A stretch of DNA of 64,000 nt, taken from contig NZ_JAGSPD010000013.1 of NCBI RefSeq assembly GCF_019203985.1, positions 1 to 64,000 on the forward strand. Reading direction: 5' to 3'. Source of the DNA: Winogradskyella luteola (GTDB lineage: Bacteria; Bacteroidota; Bacteroidia; Flavobacteriales; Flavobacteriaceae). The notes under the pieces are model-generated. The model was not told the origin of the DNA and did not search any database. It saw only the letters and a list, made by a program, of their open reading frames with translations. Both the position numbers and the translations under genes were made by a program. Within the stretch, counting starts at the first letter, position 1; each line of letters begins with the position of its first letter. Below are positions 44,483 through 52,580 of the stretch, in pieces.

Positions 44483-45316
44483 GTGGAGATATTAAAACGG
44501 ATTTTAAATTTTTACATCAACTCTAGTATTCATGTTGCTTTAGCAGTTTATGCTTTAACTTGGATAACAGGCCTTCAGTTTGGATTGGATTATGATGAAA
44601 ATGTACTCTATTTTGTGTTTTTTGCCACTATTACTGGTTATAACTTTGTGAAGTATTTTGGTGTAGCAAAGTTTCACCATAGAAGTTTGGCGGGTTGGCT
44701 AAGGTCTATTCAGATATTTTCATTTTTGGCATTTATAGCTTTGTGTTATTATGCTTATCAACTTAAAACAAACACGCTATTGTTAATTGGATTTCTTGGT
44801 GTAATTACATTTTTATATGCTATTCCTTTACTGCCAATGCATTACTTTAGAGATAATCAAAAAAAATTAAGGGAAATAAGCGGTTTAAAAATTTATGTAA
44901 TTGCTTTAGTTTGGGCATTTACTACTGTTGTTCTTCCTCTAACCGATAATGAAATAGATATAAATACAGATGCAGTTATTACGAGTATTCAACGTTTTGT
45001 GTTTGTAATTGTATTAATGCTACCTTTTGAAATTAGAGATCTTAATTACGATAGTGTAAAACTCTCCACAATCCCTCAAAGAATAGGTGTGAAAAACACC
45101 AAAATTATTGGTATTTTATTATTGATAGTATTTTTCTTTTTGGAATATTTTAAAGATGAAATAGATAGCAAAGCGATAATCTCTACTTTAATGATAACTT
45201 TGATTGCACTTATGTTTGTGATTTTTTCTAACAAACACCAATCGAAATATTATAGTGCGTTTTGGGTAGAGAGTATACCGATACTATGGTTGGGAATACT
45301 ATTGGTGCTTGGCTAG
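44483..45316 (+). CDS. Multipass membrane protein, UbiA-like
   Basis: A 277-aa protein with about 8 hydrophobic segments and little else recognisable. LPFEIRDLNYDSVKLSTIPQ in the second half resembles the second Asp-rich motif of UbiA-type prenyltransferases (DxxxDxxx), but the first motif is weak (NFVKYFG). I start at GTG 44483 because the frame's earlier GTG (44414) adds an unlikely Cys/His-rich peptide and because a TATTTTTG box (44471-44478) sits 5 nt before 44483. The function is unassigned. Its 3' end overlaps the stop end of the minus-strand small protein gene by 18 nt. Confidence 0.6.
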   Translation: MEILKRILNFYINSSIHVALAVYALTWITGLQFGLDYDENVLYFVFFATITGYNFVKYFGVAKFHHRSLAGWLRSIQIFSFLAFIALCYYAYQLKTNTLLLIGFLGVITFLYAIPLLPMHYFRDNQKKLREISGLKIYVIALVWAFTTVVLPLTDNEIDINTDAVITSIQRFVFVIVLMLPFEIRDLNYDSVKLSTIPQRIGVKNTKIIGILLLIVFFFLEYFKDEIDSKAIISTLMITLIALMFVIFSNKHQSKYYSAFWVESIPILWLGILLVLG

Positions 45317-45556
45317 TTCTTCTTCAAATTGTTTTTGTAGCTTAGTACGCTCGTCATTCTTCAAACAATCAACATCAGCTTTTTGCATTACTTCAGTTAA
45401 TTTGTTATTTCTATTAGAATAAGCTCTTGTAATTCGGCACCAAGAGAGTCTAAGGCCTAATTTAACGCGCTCCCATCCTGTAGCTTCGCCATATTGTCTT
45501 TTGTCACAAATATGATGAGCTTCCTCGCAGCTTATAAATAAAAAACTTTTTCTCAT
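45299..45556 (-). CDS. Small zinc-finger-like protein, probable anti-sigma partner
   Basis: An 85-aa protein with Cys10, His14, His15, Cys17 and Cys40, then a charged helical C-terminus. It starts 4 nt after the sigma factor stop on the same strand, a place typical for an anti-sigma factor. The stretch around Cys40 (LGLRLSWCRIT) sits where related small proteins read HLxxCxxC, the zinc anti-sigma pattern. Here the His is Arg36 and the second Cys is Thr43, so the site looks degenerate. No membrane segment is visible. The name is inferred from position and pattern only. Confidence 0.65.
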   Translation of the reverse strand: MRKSFLFISCEEAHHICDKRQYGEATGWERVKLGLRLSWCRITRAYSNRNNKLTEVMQKADVDCLKNDERTKLQKQFEEELAKHQ

Positions 45557-45560
45557 TGTA

Positions 45561-46115
45561 TTAAAACCAATTTTTTTGCATGCAATCCGCCAGAGCCGTT
45601 CTCGCTCTATGGATAATTACCCAGAGGTTAGACGCAGTAATTTCTAATTCATTACAAATAGTTTCGGTGTCGTAACCTAAAATCGTTTTCATTTTAAAAA
45701 CCTCAGCTTGCTTGTCGGGTAATTTTTCTAAACAATCATAAATGGCATCACCCAATTCTGAGTTTTCTAGTTTATCTTCTGCCGTTTTATCAAACGGATC
45801 GGCGACTCGCTCTTCTAACCAATCGCCTTCTGCATCGGTATCGCTGTTGTAATTCATTCGTACCTCAGCTTTTCCTTTGTTAGAATTGATTTTACGGTAA
45901 TGGTCTATGATTTTACGCTTAAGAATAGAGATCAACCATGTGCGCTCACTGGCTTCACCTTTAAAGTTTGCCATAGACTTAAGCCCTGCCAAAAAAGTTT
46001 CGGACACTAAATCTTGTGCTGTTACCCTATCACTAACACGAGAAATCGTATAGTTAAACAAGTAATCTGAATATAGTTTTATCCAGTTATTTGGGTCTAA
46101 TTGATGCTTAGGCAT
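45561..46115 (-). CDS. Sigma-70 family RNA polymerase sigma factor, ECF type
   Basis: An extracytoplasmic-function sigma factor (184 aa) with region 2 (LFNYTISRVSDRVTAQDLVSE, TWLISILKRKIIDHYRK) and region 4 (LPDKQAEVFKMKTILGYDTETICNELEITASNLWVIIHRARTAL, a helix-turn-helix). It has no region 3 or 1. It probably directs a stress or envelope regulon. Its partner gene follows after 4 nt. I see no clear autoregulated promoter in the 114-nt upstream gap. Confidence 0.93.
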   Translation of the reverse strand: MPKHQLDPNNWIKLYSDYLFNYTISRVSDRVTAQDLVSETFLAGLKSMANFKGEASERTWLISILKRKIIDHYRKINSNKGKAEVRMNYNSDTDAEGDWLEERVADPFDKTAEDKLENSELGDAIYDCLEKLPDKQAEVFKMKTILGYDTETICNELEITASNLWVIIHRARTALADCMQKNWF

Positions 46116-46183
46116 TAGTCTTTTTCATTGCTTGCCCAAAAATAGGATATTAATTTCAGAAAAGCTAGAATGTCAAATTTCAA

Positions 46184-46197
46184 ATTCCAAAAATCAA
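46184..46197 (+). repeat. Short dispersed repeat ATTCCAAAAATCAA
   Basis: Differs at one position from ATTCCAAAAGTCAA at 38854-38867. It lies between the methyltransferase stop and the sigma factor start. Confidence 0.45.
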
Positions 46198-46229
46198 GAT
46201 TAGGATATGTGTTTTTTTGGTTTCACAAT

Positions 46230-47108
46230 TTATGCCTTTTCTGCACTAATGATGTAGTACCCGAAACTTTTCATGTGTAAACCAGAAAGTAGGGCGTAAA
46301 ATGATCCTTTTAGATTGTGAAAACTTTCTCGCTTTATAGATTTAAGGCGGAGTAGCTTTTTTAGAATAAAACCTGTTATAGCAAAAGGAACATGTAAAAC
46401 AGAAGGGGCAACTCTAAAGGAAGCGTCTTCTACCTTTATATTTTTAAAACCAAGTTCTTTAAGCTTTTCCTCTATATAGGTGTGAGTTTCCAATTTTTCT
46501 AAACTCCAGTGGTTACAAAGCTTATTGTAAGCATATTTTCCTCCTTTACATAGTTGAGTGTCTTCTTTTTTTAGAAATGCATCTGCAATAACAAAACGTC
46601 CACCGGGTTTTAAAATACGGTGCGCTTCTTTTAGGGATCTGCAGTTATGGCCAGAATGGCATAAGCTTTCTATAGCTATCGCAGAGTCGAACGAATTTGA
46701 CTGAAAAGAAGTGTCATTATAGTTTTCTTTTAAAATAATGCCATTCTTACCTTTTAGCATTTCGTTACCTTGATTAACCTGGAAATCGGACAACGTCACT
46801 CCATAAGCCATTATGTTTTTATAAAGCTTTAGTGCATGTCGCATTGTTGCCCCCATGCCACAGCCTAAGTCGACCAAACGGTTTTTGGGTTTACCGATTT
46901 TAAGACGCTTTAAAACCTCGGTGTTCATTTGGTTGAGCATTTGGTCGCGTTTAAAAGGGTTAGTTTTAAAAGGTATAAAATAACCAAAGTGCATGTTGTA
47001 ATCATTGCTCCAAAATCCGTAATCTTCGGTCGCTTCGTTGTAGAAGTCGATCATTTCTATACGGTTTTGTTCTGAATGATTGTTTAGGTTTATGGTTTGT
47101 GTTTTCAT
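46230..47108 (-). CDS. SAM-dependent methyltransferase of the desaturase operon
   Basis: A 292-aa class I methyltransferase. Motif I is LVDLGCGMGATMRHAL (about residues 78-93), then the acidic post-I region and SAIAIESLCHSG. HRILKPGGRFVIADAFL is the typical motif III/post region. The overall layout (GYFIPFK, LNQMNTEVLKRLKI) resembles sterol or phospholipid-type C- or N-methyltransferases (SMT/PMT-like), not cyclopropane synthase. It follows the desaturase gene after 4 nt, so a lipid or unsaturated fatty-acid methylation role is plausible but not proven. Confidence 0.85.
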   Translation of the reverse strand: MKTQTINLNNHSEQNRIEMIDFYNEATEDYGFWSNDYNMHFGYFIPFKTNPFKRDQMLNQMNTEVLKRLKIGKPKNRLVDLGCGMGATMRHALKLYKNIMAYGVTLSDFQVNQGNEMLKGKNGIILKENYNDTSFQSNSFDSAIAIESLCHSGHNCRSLKEAHRILKPGGRFVIADAFLKKEDTQLCKGGKYAYNKLCNHWSLEKLETHTYIEEKLKELGFKNIKVEDASFRVAPSVLHVPFAITGFILKKLLRLKSIKRESFHNLKGSFYALLSGLHMKSFGYYIISAEKA

Positions 47109-47112
47109 GATA

Positions 47113-48006
47113 TTATAATTTAGGTAGTTTCCAGTTTGTTTTTTCGAAAGGAATAGCCGTGGGTTTTAAATTTCCTTTTTGACTTTTTACATTTTTTATA
47201 ATCTTAAACTTGATTAAAAACCATACTATTACCCAACCGAAATCAATTTCATACCATTTAGTAGAAAACTTTGCAGAAGTAGGATGTGAATGATGATTAT
47301 TGTGAAATCCTTCACCAAATGAAATTAAGCCAAGTAGAATATCATTATATCCACTTTCATCAGCACCTTGTATACGATGTCTTGAATACCCATATTTATG
47401 TGAAGCATAACCAATATACCAATGACCTAATATGATAACAGAAGTTCTTAAACATGTTGCTATGAGCATACTATTTATGCCAATAATCAAGTAGAGCACA
47501 ATCATGAAAAAGAGATAATTTAAGTACCATGTTTTATGAAGCCATAATATTGTTGAATCATTCAAATCTTCTTTTGGAATATTGTAACGATTTATATCTT
47601 TTGGTATAAAAGTTAAATGAAGGTTCCAGTAAAAGTCTGTTATTAGTGAATGTTTATACTGAAAATATTTTGGGCAATCCAATCTGTTTTGCCAATAATC
47701 TCTATAATAATGTTGCTTTAGCCAATTTAAAGGGCTTCCTAAACCTGTTAGTACAAAAAGATATAAACTAATATTTCTAAATACTTTGCTGGTTTTATAT
47801 GATTTATGAATAATACCTCTATGTAAACCAACCGAATGACCAATTCCTACTGTTAGGAATAGTAAAACTATATTTAGAGTTACATCACTCAAACTAACAA
47901 GTGAGTAATCAATAAATATAATGGGAAATAGCATTAGGTATAACCAAATAGATTTTTTCCAAGAAAAATTAATGTTTCCATAAGGTGTTTTAAGTATATA
48001 ATTCAT
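47113..48006 (-). CDS. Fatty-acid desaturase-like membrane protein with atypical histidine box II
   Basis: A 297-aa membrane protein with the acyl-CoA desaturase layout: hydrophobic segments about 20-37, 43-58, 79-93, 158-180 and 186-202. Box I is HRGIIH (His62, His67; His57 nearby) and box III HNNHH (His235-His239). Where box II should read HxxHH there is QHYYRDYWQ with only His99, so two expected iron ligands are missing, unless other histidines (His119, His130, His203, His210) substitute. It opens a two-gene operon with the methyltransferase and has the operator-like palindrome upstream. The reaction may be a standard desaturation, a hydroxylation, or lost. Confidence 0.82.
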   Translation of the reverse strand: MNYILKTPYGNINFSWKKSIWLYLMLFPIIFIDYSLVSLSDVTLNIVLLFLTVGIGHSVGLHRGIIHKSYKTSKVFRNISLYLFVLTGLGSPLNWLKQHYYRDYWQNRLDCPKYFQYKHSLITDFYWNLHLTFIPKDINRYNIPKEDLNDSTILWLHKTWYLNYLFFMIVLYLIIGINSMLIATCLRTSVIILGHWYIGYASHKYGYSRHRIQGADESGYNDILLGLISFGEGFHNNHHSHPTSAKFSTKWYEIDFGWVIVWFLIKFKIIKNVKSQKGNLKPTAIPFEKTNWKLPKL

Positions 48007-48022
48007 AATTCTTTTATTTTAG

Positions 48023-48046
48023 AACTTTCAGAAAATATTGAAAGTT
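48023..48046. promoter_or_regulatory. Operator-like palindrome upstream of the desaturase operon
   Basis: AACTTTCA-N8-TGAAAGTT, a perfect 8+8 inverted repeat, lies 17 nt upstream of the desaturase start. It matches the palindrome ahead of the GbsR/MarR-type gene. It is just downstream of a TATTTTTTG box (minus strand, 48052-48060), near the expected transcription start. Confidence 0.65.
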
Positions 48047-48066
48047 TAGTTCAAAAAATATATTAA

Positions 48067-48570
48067 CTATTTCATCAGCTTTAAAACCGATTTCGTAAGC
48101 CAATTTTGCTTCTGATTAACAAGCTTATTCATTAAGGTGTCCAAATCGTCCGTTAAATCTTTTAAAGCTTTAGTTTGTATAATCAGCTCCTTTGTTTTTT
48201 CGGTACCATCATCTTTTATAGAAGAAACTTCCTCCAAAACTTTAATAACAGGTTTTATCTCTCGTCTACTACGCTCTTTGGCAACAATTCGTGCCAATTC
48301 CTGTACATCCTTTTCAGTGGTAAAAAACTCTTTGCGTTCACCAGAAACCAAAACCTTGGTTACAATGCCCCAGTCCATAAGCTGTCTTAGATTCATGCTC
48401 GTATTACCACGGGAAATTTTAAGATCGTGCATAATGTCTTCCATTGACAAGGGTTTGGTGGAAATAAAAAGCAGAGCTTGTATCTGAGCCATAGCCTTGT
48501 TAATTCCCCATAACGAACCTAGACTTCCCCAAGTACTTATGAACTTTTCTTTTGCTTCTATGTATTCCAT
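48067..48570 (-). CDS. GbsR/MarR-type transcriptional regulator
   Basis: A 167-aa winged-helix regulator resembling the GbsR subgroup of MarR: AKEKFISTWGSLGSLWGINKAMAQI at the N-terminus, then the winged helix MEDIMHDLKISRGNTSMNLRQLMDWGIV (about 42-69) and a basic wing VSGERKEFF. The C-terminal helices form a dimer arm. It lies upstream of, and reads into, the desaturase-methyltransferase pair, with 60 bp between. Matching palindromes lie ahead of both, which suggests it represses itself and that operon. The ligand is unknown. Confidence 0.88.
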   Translation of the reverse strand: MEYIEAKEKFISTWGSLGSLWGINKAMAQIQALLFISTKPLSMEDIMHDLKISRGNTSMNLRQLMDWGIVTKVLVSGERKEFFTTEKDVQELARIVAKERSRREIKPVIKVLEEVSSIKDDGTEKTKELIIQTKALKDLTDDLDTLMNKLVNQKQNWLTKSVLKLMK

Positions 48571-48575
48571 ATATA

Positions 48576-48604
48576 CAAATATACAATAATTTTTAAACTT
48601 TCAA
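48576..48604 (-). promoter_or_regulatory. Promoter of the GbsR/MarR-type gene
   Basis: On the minus strand TTG (+ coordinates 48602-48604), 18 nt, TATATTTG (48576-48583). It lies 5 nt before the ATG, implying a nearly leaderless message. The -33 TTG falls inside the palindrome. Confidence 0.6.
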
Positions 48605-48619
48605 TAATTATTGAAATTT
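48596..48619. promoter_or_regulatory. Operator-like palindrome upstream of the GbsR/MarR-type gene
   Basis: AACTTTCA-N8-TGAAATTT contains the perfect 18-bp palindrome TTTCAATAATTATTGAAA (48599-48616). It overlaps the predicted -33 element, so a bound dimer would block polymerase. Confidence 0.68.
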
Positions 48620-48652
48620 TGTTTTTTGATTGCATTTAGATAAAGTTAGTTG

Positions 48653-48685
48653 AGACCTTTCAGGTTTTTAAAACCTGAAAGGTCT
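48653..48685. terminator. Long hairpin between the M3 peptidase and regulator genes
   Basis: A 16-bp perfect inverted repeat (AGACCTTTCAGGTTTT and complement) with a single-base centre. T residues follow on the plus strand only. It probably ends the M3 peptidase transcript, whose stop lies 2 nt away. Confidence 0.65.
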
Positions 48686-48686
48686 T

Positions 48687-50723
48687 TTAATTATTTTTCA
48701 ACAACCCAGCACGCCTTAGCAAAGCCTCAGGTTTTGGTTCTTGTCCTCTAAACTTTTTATATAAAGTCATAGGGTTTTCAGTGCCTCCTTGCGATAGCAC
48801 AAAGTTTTTAAACTTATTGGCAATGCTTTTATTAAAAATGCCTTCTTCTTTAAAATACTCAAAAGCATCTGCGTCTAAAACTTCAGCCCATTTATAACTA
48901 TAATATCCAGAAGAATATCCCCCTTGAAAGATATGAGAAAAAGCAGTGCTCATACAATTCTCAGCTACATCTGGGTATAAGCTGGTTTCACCAAAAGCTT
49001 TGGTTTCATGTGCTTTTACAGTATTTACTTGTGACGGGTCAATACCGTGCCAAGCCATGTCTAGCATTCCAAAACTTAACTGGCGTAAAGTTTGCATGCC
49101 TTCATGAAAAGTAGACGCTGCCTTTATTTTTTCGATGAGCTCCATTGGAATGACTTCCCCAGTTTCATAATGCGTAGCGAAAAGTTTTAAGGTTTCTTCT
49201 TCGTAACACCAGTTTTCTAAAATCTGACTTGGTAATTCTACAAAATCCCAATACACGCTTGTGCCAGATAAACTAGGATATGTGGTATTGGCTAACATTC
49301 CATGTAGTGCATGTCCAAATTCATGAAACAGGGTAGTAACTTCGTTAAACGTTAATAATGATGGTTTGCTCTTGGTTGGCTTGGTGAAATTACAAACTAT
49401 GGAAACATGAGGTCTTTCGTTAACACCATCCTTTATTTTTTGAGGCTTAAATGATGTCATCCACGCACCATTGCGTTTGCCAGCTCTAGGGAAAAAGTCA
49501 GCATAGAAAATAGACACTAAGTTCTTGTTGGCATCTATAACTTTGTAAGTTAAAACATCTTGGTGGTACTTATCTATGGTATCTATTTTTACAAATTGTA
49601 ACCCAAATAATTTATTTGCAACTGTAAAAGCTCCATTTATAACATTTTCTAATTTAAAGTATGGCTTCAATTGCTCATCATCTAAATTAAACAGCTTTTG
49701 TTTTAATTTTTCAGAATAGTAAGCCGAATCCCATTTTTGAAGTTTGTCGATTCCATCTAAATCCTTTGCAAATTTTTCAAGATTTTCAAATTCTTCTTCA
49801 GCTGCTGGTTTTGCTTTCTCCAATAACTCATTTAAAAAAGAATTAACCTTTTCTGGTGTCTCTGCCATGCGCTCTTCCAATACAAAATGGGCATGAGTTT
49901 TATAACCCAAAAGTTGAGCACGTTGAAAGCGAAGATTGGCAATCCTTAATACAATATCTTGGTTGTCTAAATTATCATTTTTAAAGCCTTTACTGCCAAA
50001 AGCCTTAGATAACTTTTTACGTAAATCTCTGTTGTCGGCATAGGTCATAAAAGGGATATAACTGGGATAATCCAAAGTAATTAGCCAACCCTTTTTTCCT
50101 TTGCTTTCTGCTAATTGTTTTGCAGCTTCTTTGGCACCTTCTGGTAGTCCAGACAAATCAGATTCATCAGTTAAGTGCATTTCAAATTTATTGGTTTCGG
50201 CTAAAATGTGCTCACCAAATTTTAGTTTTAACTGGCTTAATTCTTTATCTATATCACGTAGCTTTTCTTTTTGATTTTCTTTCAAGTTGGCACCATTCCT
50301 GGAAAACCCTTTATACTTTTTATCTAAAAGCGTTAGCTGTTCTGTTGTGAGATTTAATTCGGATTTTGAATCATAAACTGTTTTTACACGTTTAAATAGA
50401 TCTTCATTCAGAGTGATATCATTACTAAACTCCGAAAGTAGGGGAGACACTTCTTGTGCAATTTTTTGGATGGTATCGTTGGTTTCAGCAGAATTTAAGT
50501 TGAAAAAAATACTGGAGACTCTATCCAGTTCCTCACCTGAATAATCTAAAGCTTCAATGGTGTTTTTAAATGTTGGCTTCTCATTTTGATTTATTATGGC
50601 GTCAATTTCAGCTTTTGCTTTCTCTATTGCAGTTTTAAAGGCAGGAAGATAGTCTTCGGTTTTTATTTCTGAAAAAGGGGCTGTGTTAAATGGTGTGTCA
50701 AAGATTTTATTGAGAATTGTCAT
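48687..50723 (-). CDS. M3-family metallopeptidase (Dcp/oligopeptidase A-like)
   Basis: A zinc oligopeptidase (678 aa) that degrades short peptides or trims dipeptides in the cytoplasm or periplasm. The zinc motif is FHEFGHALHGML with the later ligand Glu in YWDFVELPSQILENW. The N-terminal helical lid begins FDTPFNTAPFSEIKTEDY, with no clear signal peptide, so a cytoplasmic location is favoured. It is a single-gene transcript. Confidence 0.94.
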   Translation of the reverse strand: MTILNKIFDTPFNTAPFSEIKTEDYLPAFKTAIEKAKAEIDAIINQNEKPTFKNTIEALDYSGEELDRVSSIFFNLNSAETNDTIQKIAQEVSPLLSEFSNDITLNEDLFKRVKTVYDSKSELNLTTEQLTLLDKKYKGFSRNGANLKENQKEKLRDIDKELSQLKLKFGEHILAETNKFEMHLTDESDLSGLPEGAKEAAKQLAESKGKKGWLITLDYPSYIPFMTYADNRDLRKKLSKAFGSKGFKNDNLDNQDIVLRIANLRFQRAQLLGYKTHAHFVLEERMAETPEKVNSFLNELLEKAKPAAEEEFENLEKFAKDLDGIDKLQKWDSAYYSEKLKQKLFNLDDEQLKPYFKLENVINGAFTVANKLFGLQFVKIDTIDKYHQDVLTYKVIDANKNLVSIFYADFFPRAGKRNGAWMTSFKPQKIKDGVNERPHVSIVCNFTKPTKSKPSLLTFNEVTTLFHEFGHALHGMLANTTYPSLSGTSVYWDFVELPSQILENWCYEEETLKLFATHYETGEVIPMELIEKIKAASTFHEGMQTLRQLSFGMLDMAWHGIDPSQVNTVKAHETKAFGETSLYPDVAENCMSTAFSHIFQGGYSSGYYSYKWAEVLDADAFEYFKEEGIFNKSIANKFKNFVLSQGGTENPMTLYKKFRGQEPKPEALLRRAGLLKNN

Positions 50724-50882
50724 ATCTTAATCTGTCTAATTTTTCTTACGTATTCTTCTGATAATGTGAATTTTAACTCTATTTTATGAGTGTAAAAACC
50801 ATGTTGATTGTAAAGTTTTAACTATTTTTGCAACATCTTTAAAGAGCAATTTTTTTGTTCTTAAAAGGGTTGGTTAATAGCT

Positions 50883-50913
50883 AAAAGCCTTAACGAAAGT
50901 TGAGGCTTTTTTT
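50883..50913 (-). terminator. Hairpin at the purE 3' end
   Basis: AAAAGCCTTAAC pairs with GTTGAGGCTTTT (one G-T pair) around a GAAA loop. It overlaps the purE stop codon and would end the purK-purE message. Confidence 0.65.
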
Positions 50914-51391
50914 AGAGGTTCTTAGCAGAATCTATCACTTTCGCTTTTAAGCCTTCCTTATAAACAATGACTTTATCTAAAATGCATTGGTCAGAACTTC
51001 CAAGAATTTGAGCTGCAAGTATACCTGCATTTTTTGCGCCATTAAGTGCTACAGTTGCCACAGGAACTCCACCGGGCATTTGCAGAATAGATAGCACGGA
51101 ATCCCAACCATCAATAGAATTACTGCTTTTTACAGGAACTCCGATAACTGGTAATGGCGATAATGAAGCTACCATTCCCGGTAAGTGTGCTGCGCCACCT
51201 GCACCAGCAACGATGACTTTTATTCCTCTTGTGTGGGCATTTTTGCCATAGTCAAATAGTTTGTCAGGAGTACGATGTGCAGAAACGATATCAACTTCAA
51301 CCTCAATATCAAATCCTTTTAAAATATCGATAGCGTCTTGCATTACTGGCAAATCGCTTTTACTTCCCATAATTACTCCTACTTTATTCAT
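50912..51391 (-). CDS. purE: N5-carboxyaminoimidazole ribonucleotide mutase
   Basis: Class I PurE, which converts N5-CAIR to CAIR in purine synthesis (159 aa). MGSKSDLPVMQDA, SAHRTPDKLF, GAGGAAHLPGMVAS and LPVIGVPVKS are all present. It starts 4 nt after the purK stop (51396), so the two steps made by these enzymes are co-transcribed in the order purK-purE. Confidence 0.96.
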   Translation of the reverse strand: MNKVGVIMGSKSDLPVMQDAIDILKGFDIEVEVDIVSAHRTPDKLFDYGKNAHTRGIKVIVAGAGGAAHLPGMVASLSPLPVIGVPVKSSNSIDGWDSVLSILQMPGGVPVATVALNGAKNAGILAAQILGSSDQCILDKVIVYKEGLKAKVIDSAKNL

Positions 51392-51395
51392 ATAT

Positions 51396-52550
51396 TTATT
51401 TACTGATTACTTCAATTGTTCGTTTTACTTTTTCAGCTACTTCACGAGCTTTGGCTATATCTTTATTTACGATGGTAACATGGCCCATTTTACGAAATGG
51501 TCTTGTTTGTTTTTTTCCATAAATGTGTGGGGTGACACCATCCATAGCCATAATAGTTTCCATATTTTTATAAAGTACGTTACCTGTATGGTTCTCGGCA
51601 CCAACTAAATTTACCATAACACCAGCAACTTTACTTTCGGTATTTCCTAATGGTAATCCTAGTACACATCTAAGATGCTGTTCAAATTGACAGGTGTAGC
51701 TAGCTTCTATACTATAATGACCAGAATTGTGAGGCCGTGGCGCTACTTCGTTGACTAAAATTTCATCATCTTCCGTTTGAAACATTTCTACAGCCAACAA
51801 ACCAACATGTTCAAAAGCGGCAGCAGTTTTAAGAGCTACCAATTCTGCCTTTTTGGCAATGGCATCAGATATTCTCGCAGGGCAGATTACATATTCCACT
51901 TGGTTAGCTTCTGGGTGAAACTCCATTTCAACCACAGGATATGTTTTAAAATGCCCTTCAGAATTTCTCGCAACAATAACGGCCAATTCATTTTTAAAAG
52001 GTATTAAATCCTCGGCAATACATTCTACGTTTGGTAAATCCAATAAATCTGTATAACGTCTTACGACTTTAACACCTTGCCCATCGTATCCAAAGCGTGC
52101 GCTTTTCCATACAAAAGGATAACTTAAACCACCATTATCAATGGCTTCATCTATCTGGGATGTATGTGCAAAACGTGAAAAATCTGCTGTTGGAATATTA
52201 TGATCGCGATAAAATAATTTTTGATGTGCTTTATTTTGAATTGTTTTTAACGTTCTTGATGATGGAAAAACTTTTACACCTTCATCTTCCAAAGTTTCTA
52301 GGGCATCTACATTAACGTTCTCAATTTCAATGGTTAGAACATCAACTTTTTTGCCGAAATTAACAACCGTATCGTAATCCAGTAAATCGCCAACTGAAAA
52401 TTCATCACAAGCCAATCGCGCTGGTGCATCTTTACTCGGGTCTAATACACAAGTATAAACATCAAATTTACGCGTGCTGTAAAGTATCATTTTGCCTAAT
52501 TGACCGCCACCAAGAATACCAAGTTTAAAGTCTGAAGAAAAGTAGTTCAT
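51396..52550 (-). CDS. purK: N5-carboxyaminoimidazole ribonucleotide synthase
   Basis: ATP-grasp enzyme that carboxylates AIR to N5-CAIR (384 aa). The N-terminus has LGILGGGQLGKMIL, with FVWKSARFGYDGQGVK and EVAPRPHNSGHYSIEA in the ATP-grasp region. I start at ATG 52550; the frame's TTG 52553 is one codon earlier. Two adjacent palindromes (52551-52580) lie directly over the start region. Confidence 0.95.
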   Translation of the reverse strand: MNYFSSDFKLGILGGGQLGKMILYSTRKFDVYTCVLDPSKDAPARLACDEFSVGDLLDYDTVVNFGKKVDVLTIEIENVNVDALETLEDEGVKVFPSSRTLKTIQNKAHQKLFYRDHNIPTADFSRFAHTSQIDEAIDNGGLSYPFVWKSARFGYDGQGVKVVRRYTDLLDLPNVECIAEDLIPFKNELAVIVARNSEGHFKTYPVVEMEFHPEANQVEYVICPARISDAIAKKAELVALKTAAAFEHVGLLAVEMFQTEDDEILVNEVAPRPHNSGHYSIEASYTCQFEQHLRCVLGLPLGNTESKVAGVMVNLVGAENHTGNVLYKNMETIMAMDGVTPHIYGKKQTRPFRKMGHVTIVNKDIAKAREVAEKVKRTIEVISK

Positions 52551-52580
52551 CAACTTAAGTTGTTCCCATGGAAATGGGAA
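52551..52580 (-). promoter_or_regulatory. Adjacent palindromes at the purK translation start
   Basis: CAACTTAAGTTG (52551-52562) is a perfect 12-bp palindrome touching the start codon, and TTCCCAT/ATGGGAA (52563-52580) is a 7-bp stem directly upstream. They could fold in the leader or bind a regulator. No known riboswitch is recognised. Confidence 0.4.

Noticed and set aside
48137..48487. Open frame opposite the GbsR/MarR-type gene
   Set aside because: It reads as the mirror of the winged-helix gene and has no signal sequence, ribosome binding site or known motif.
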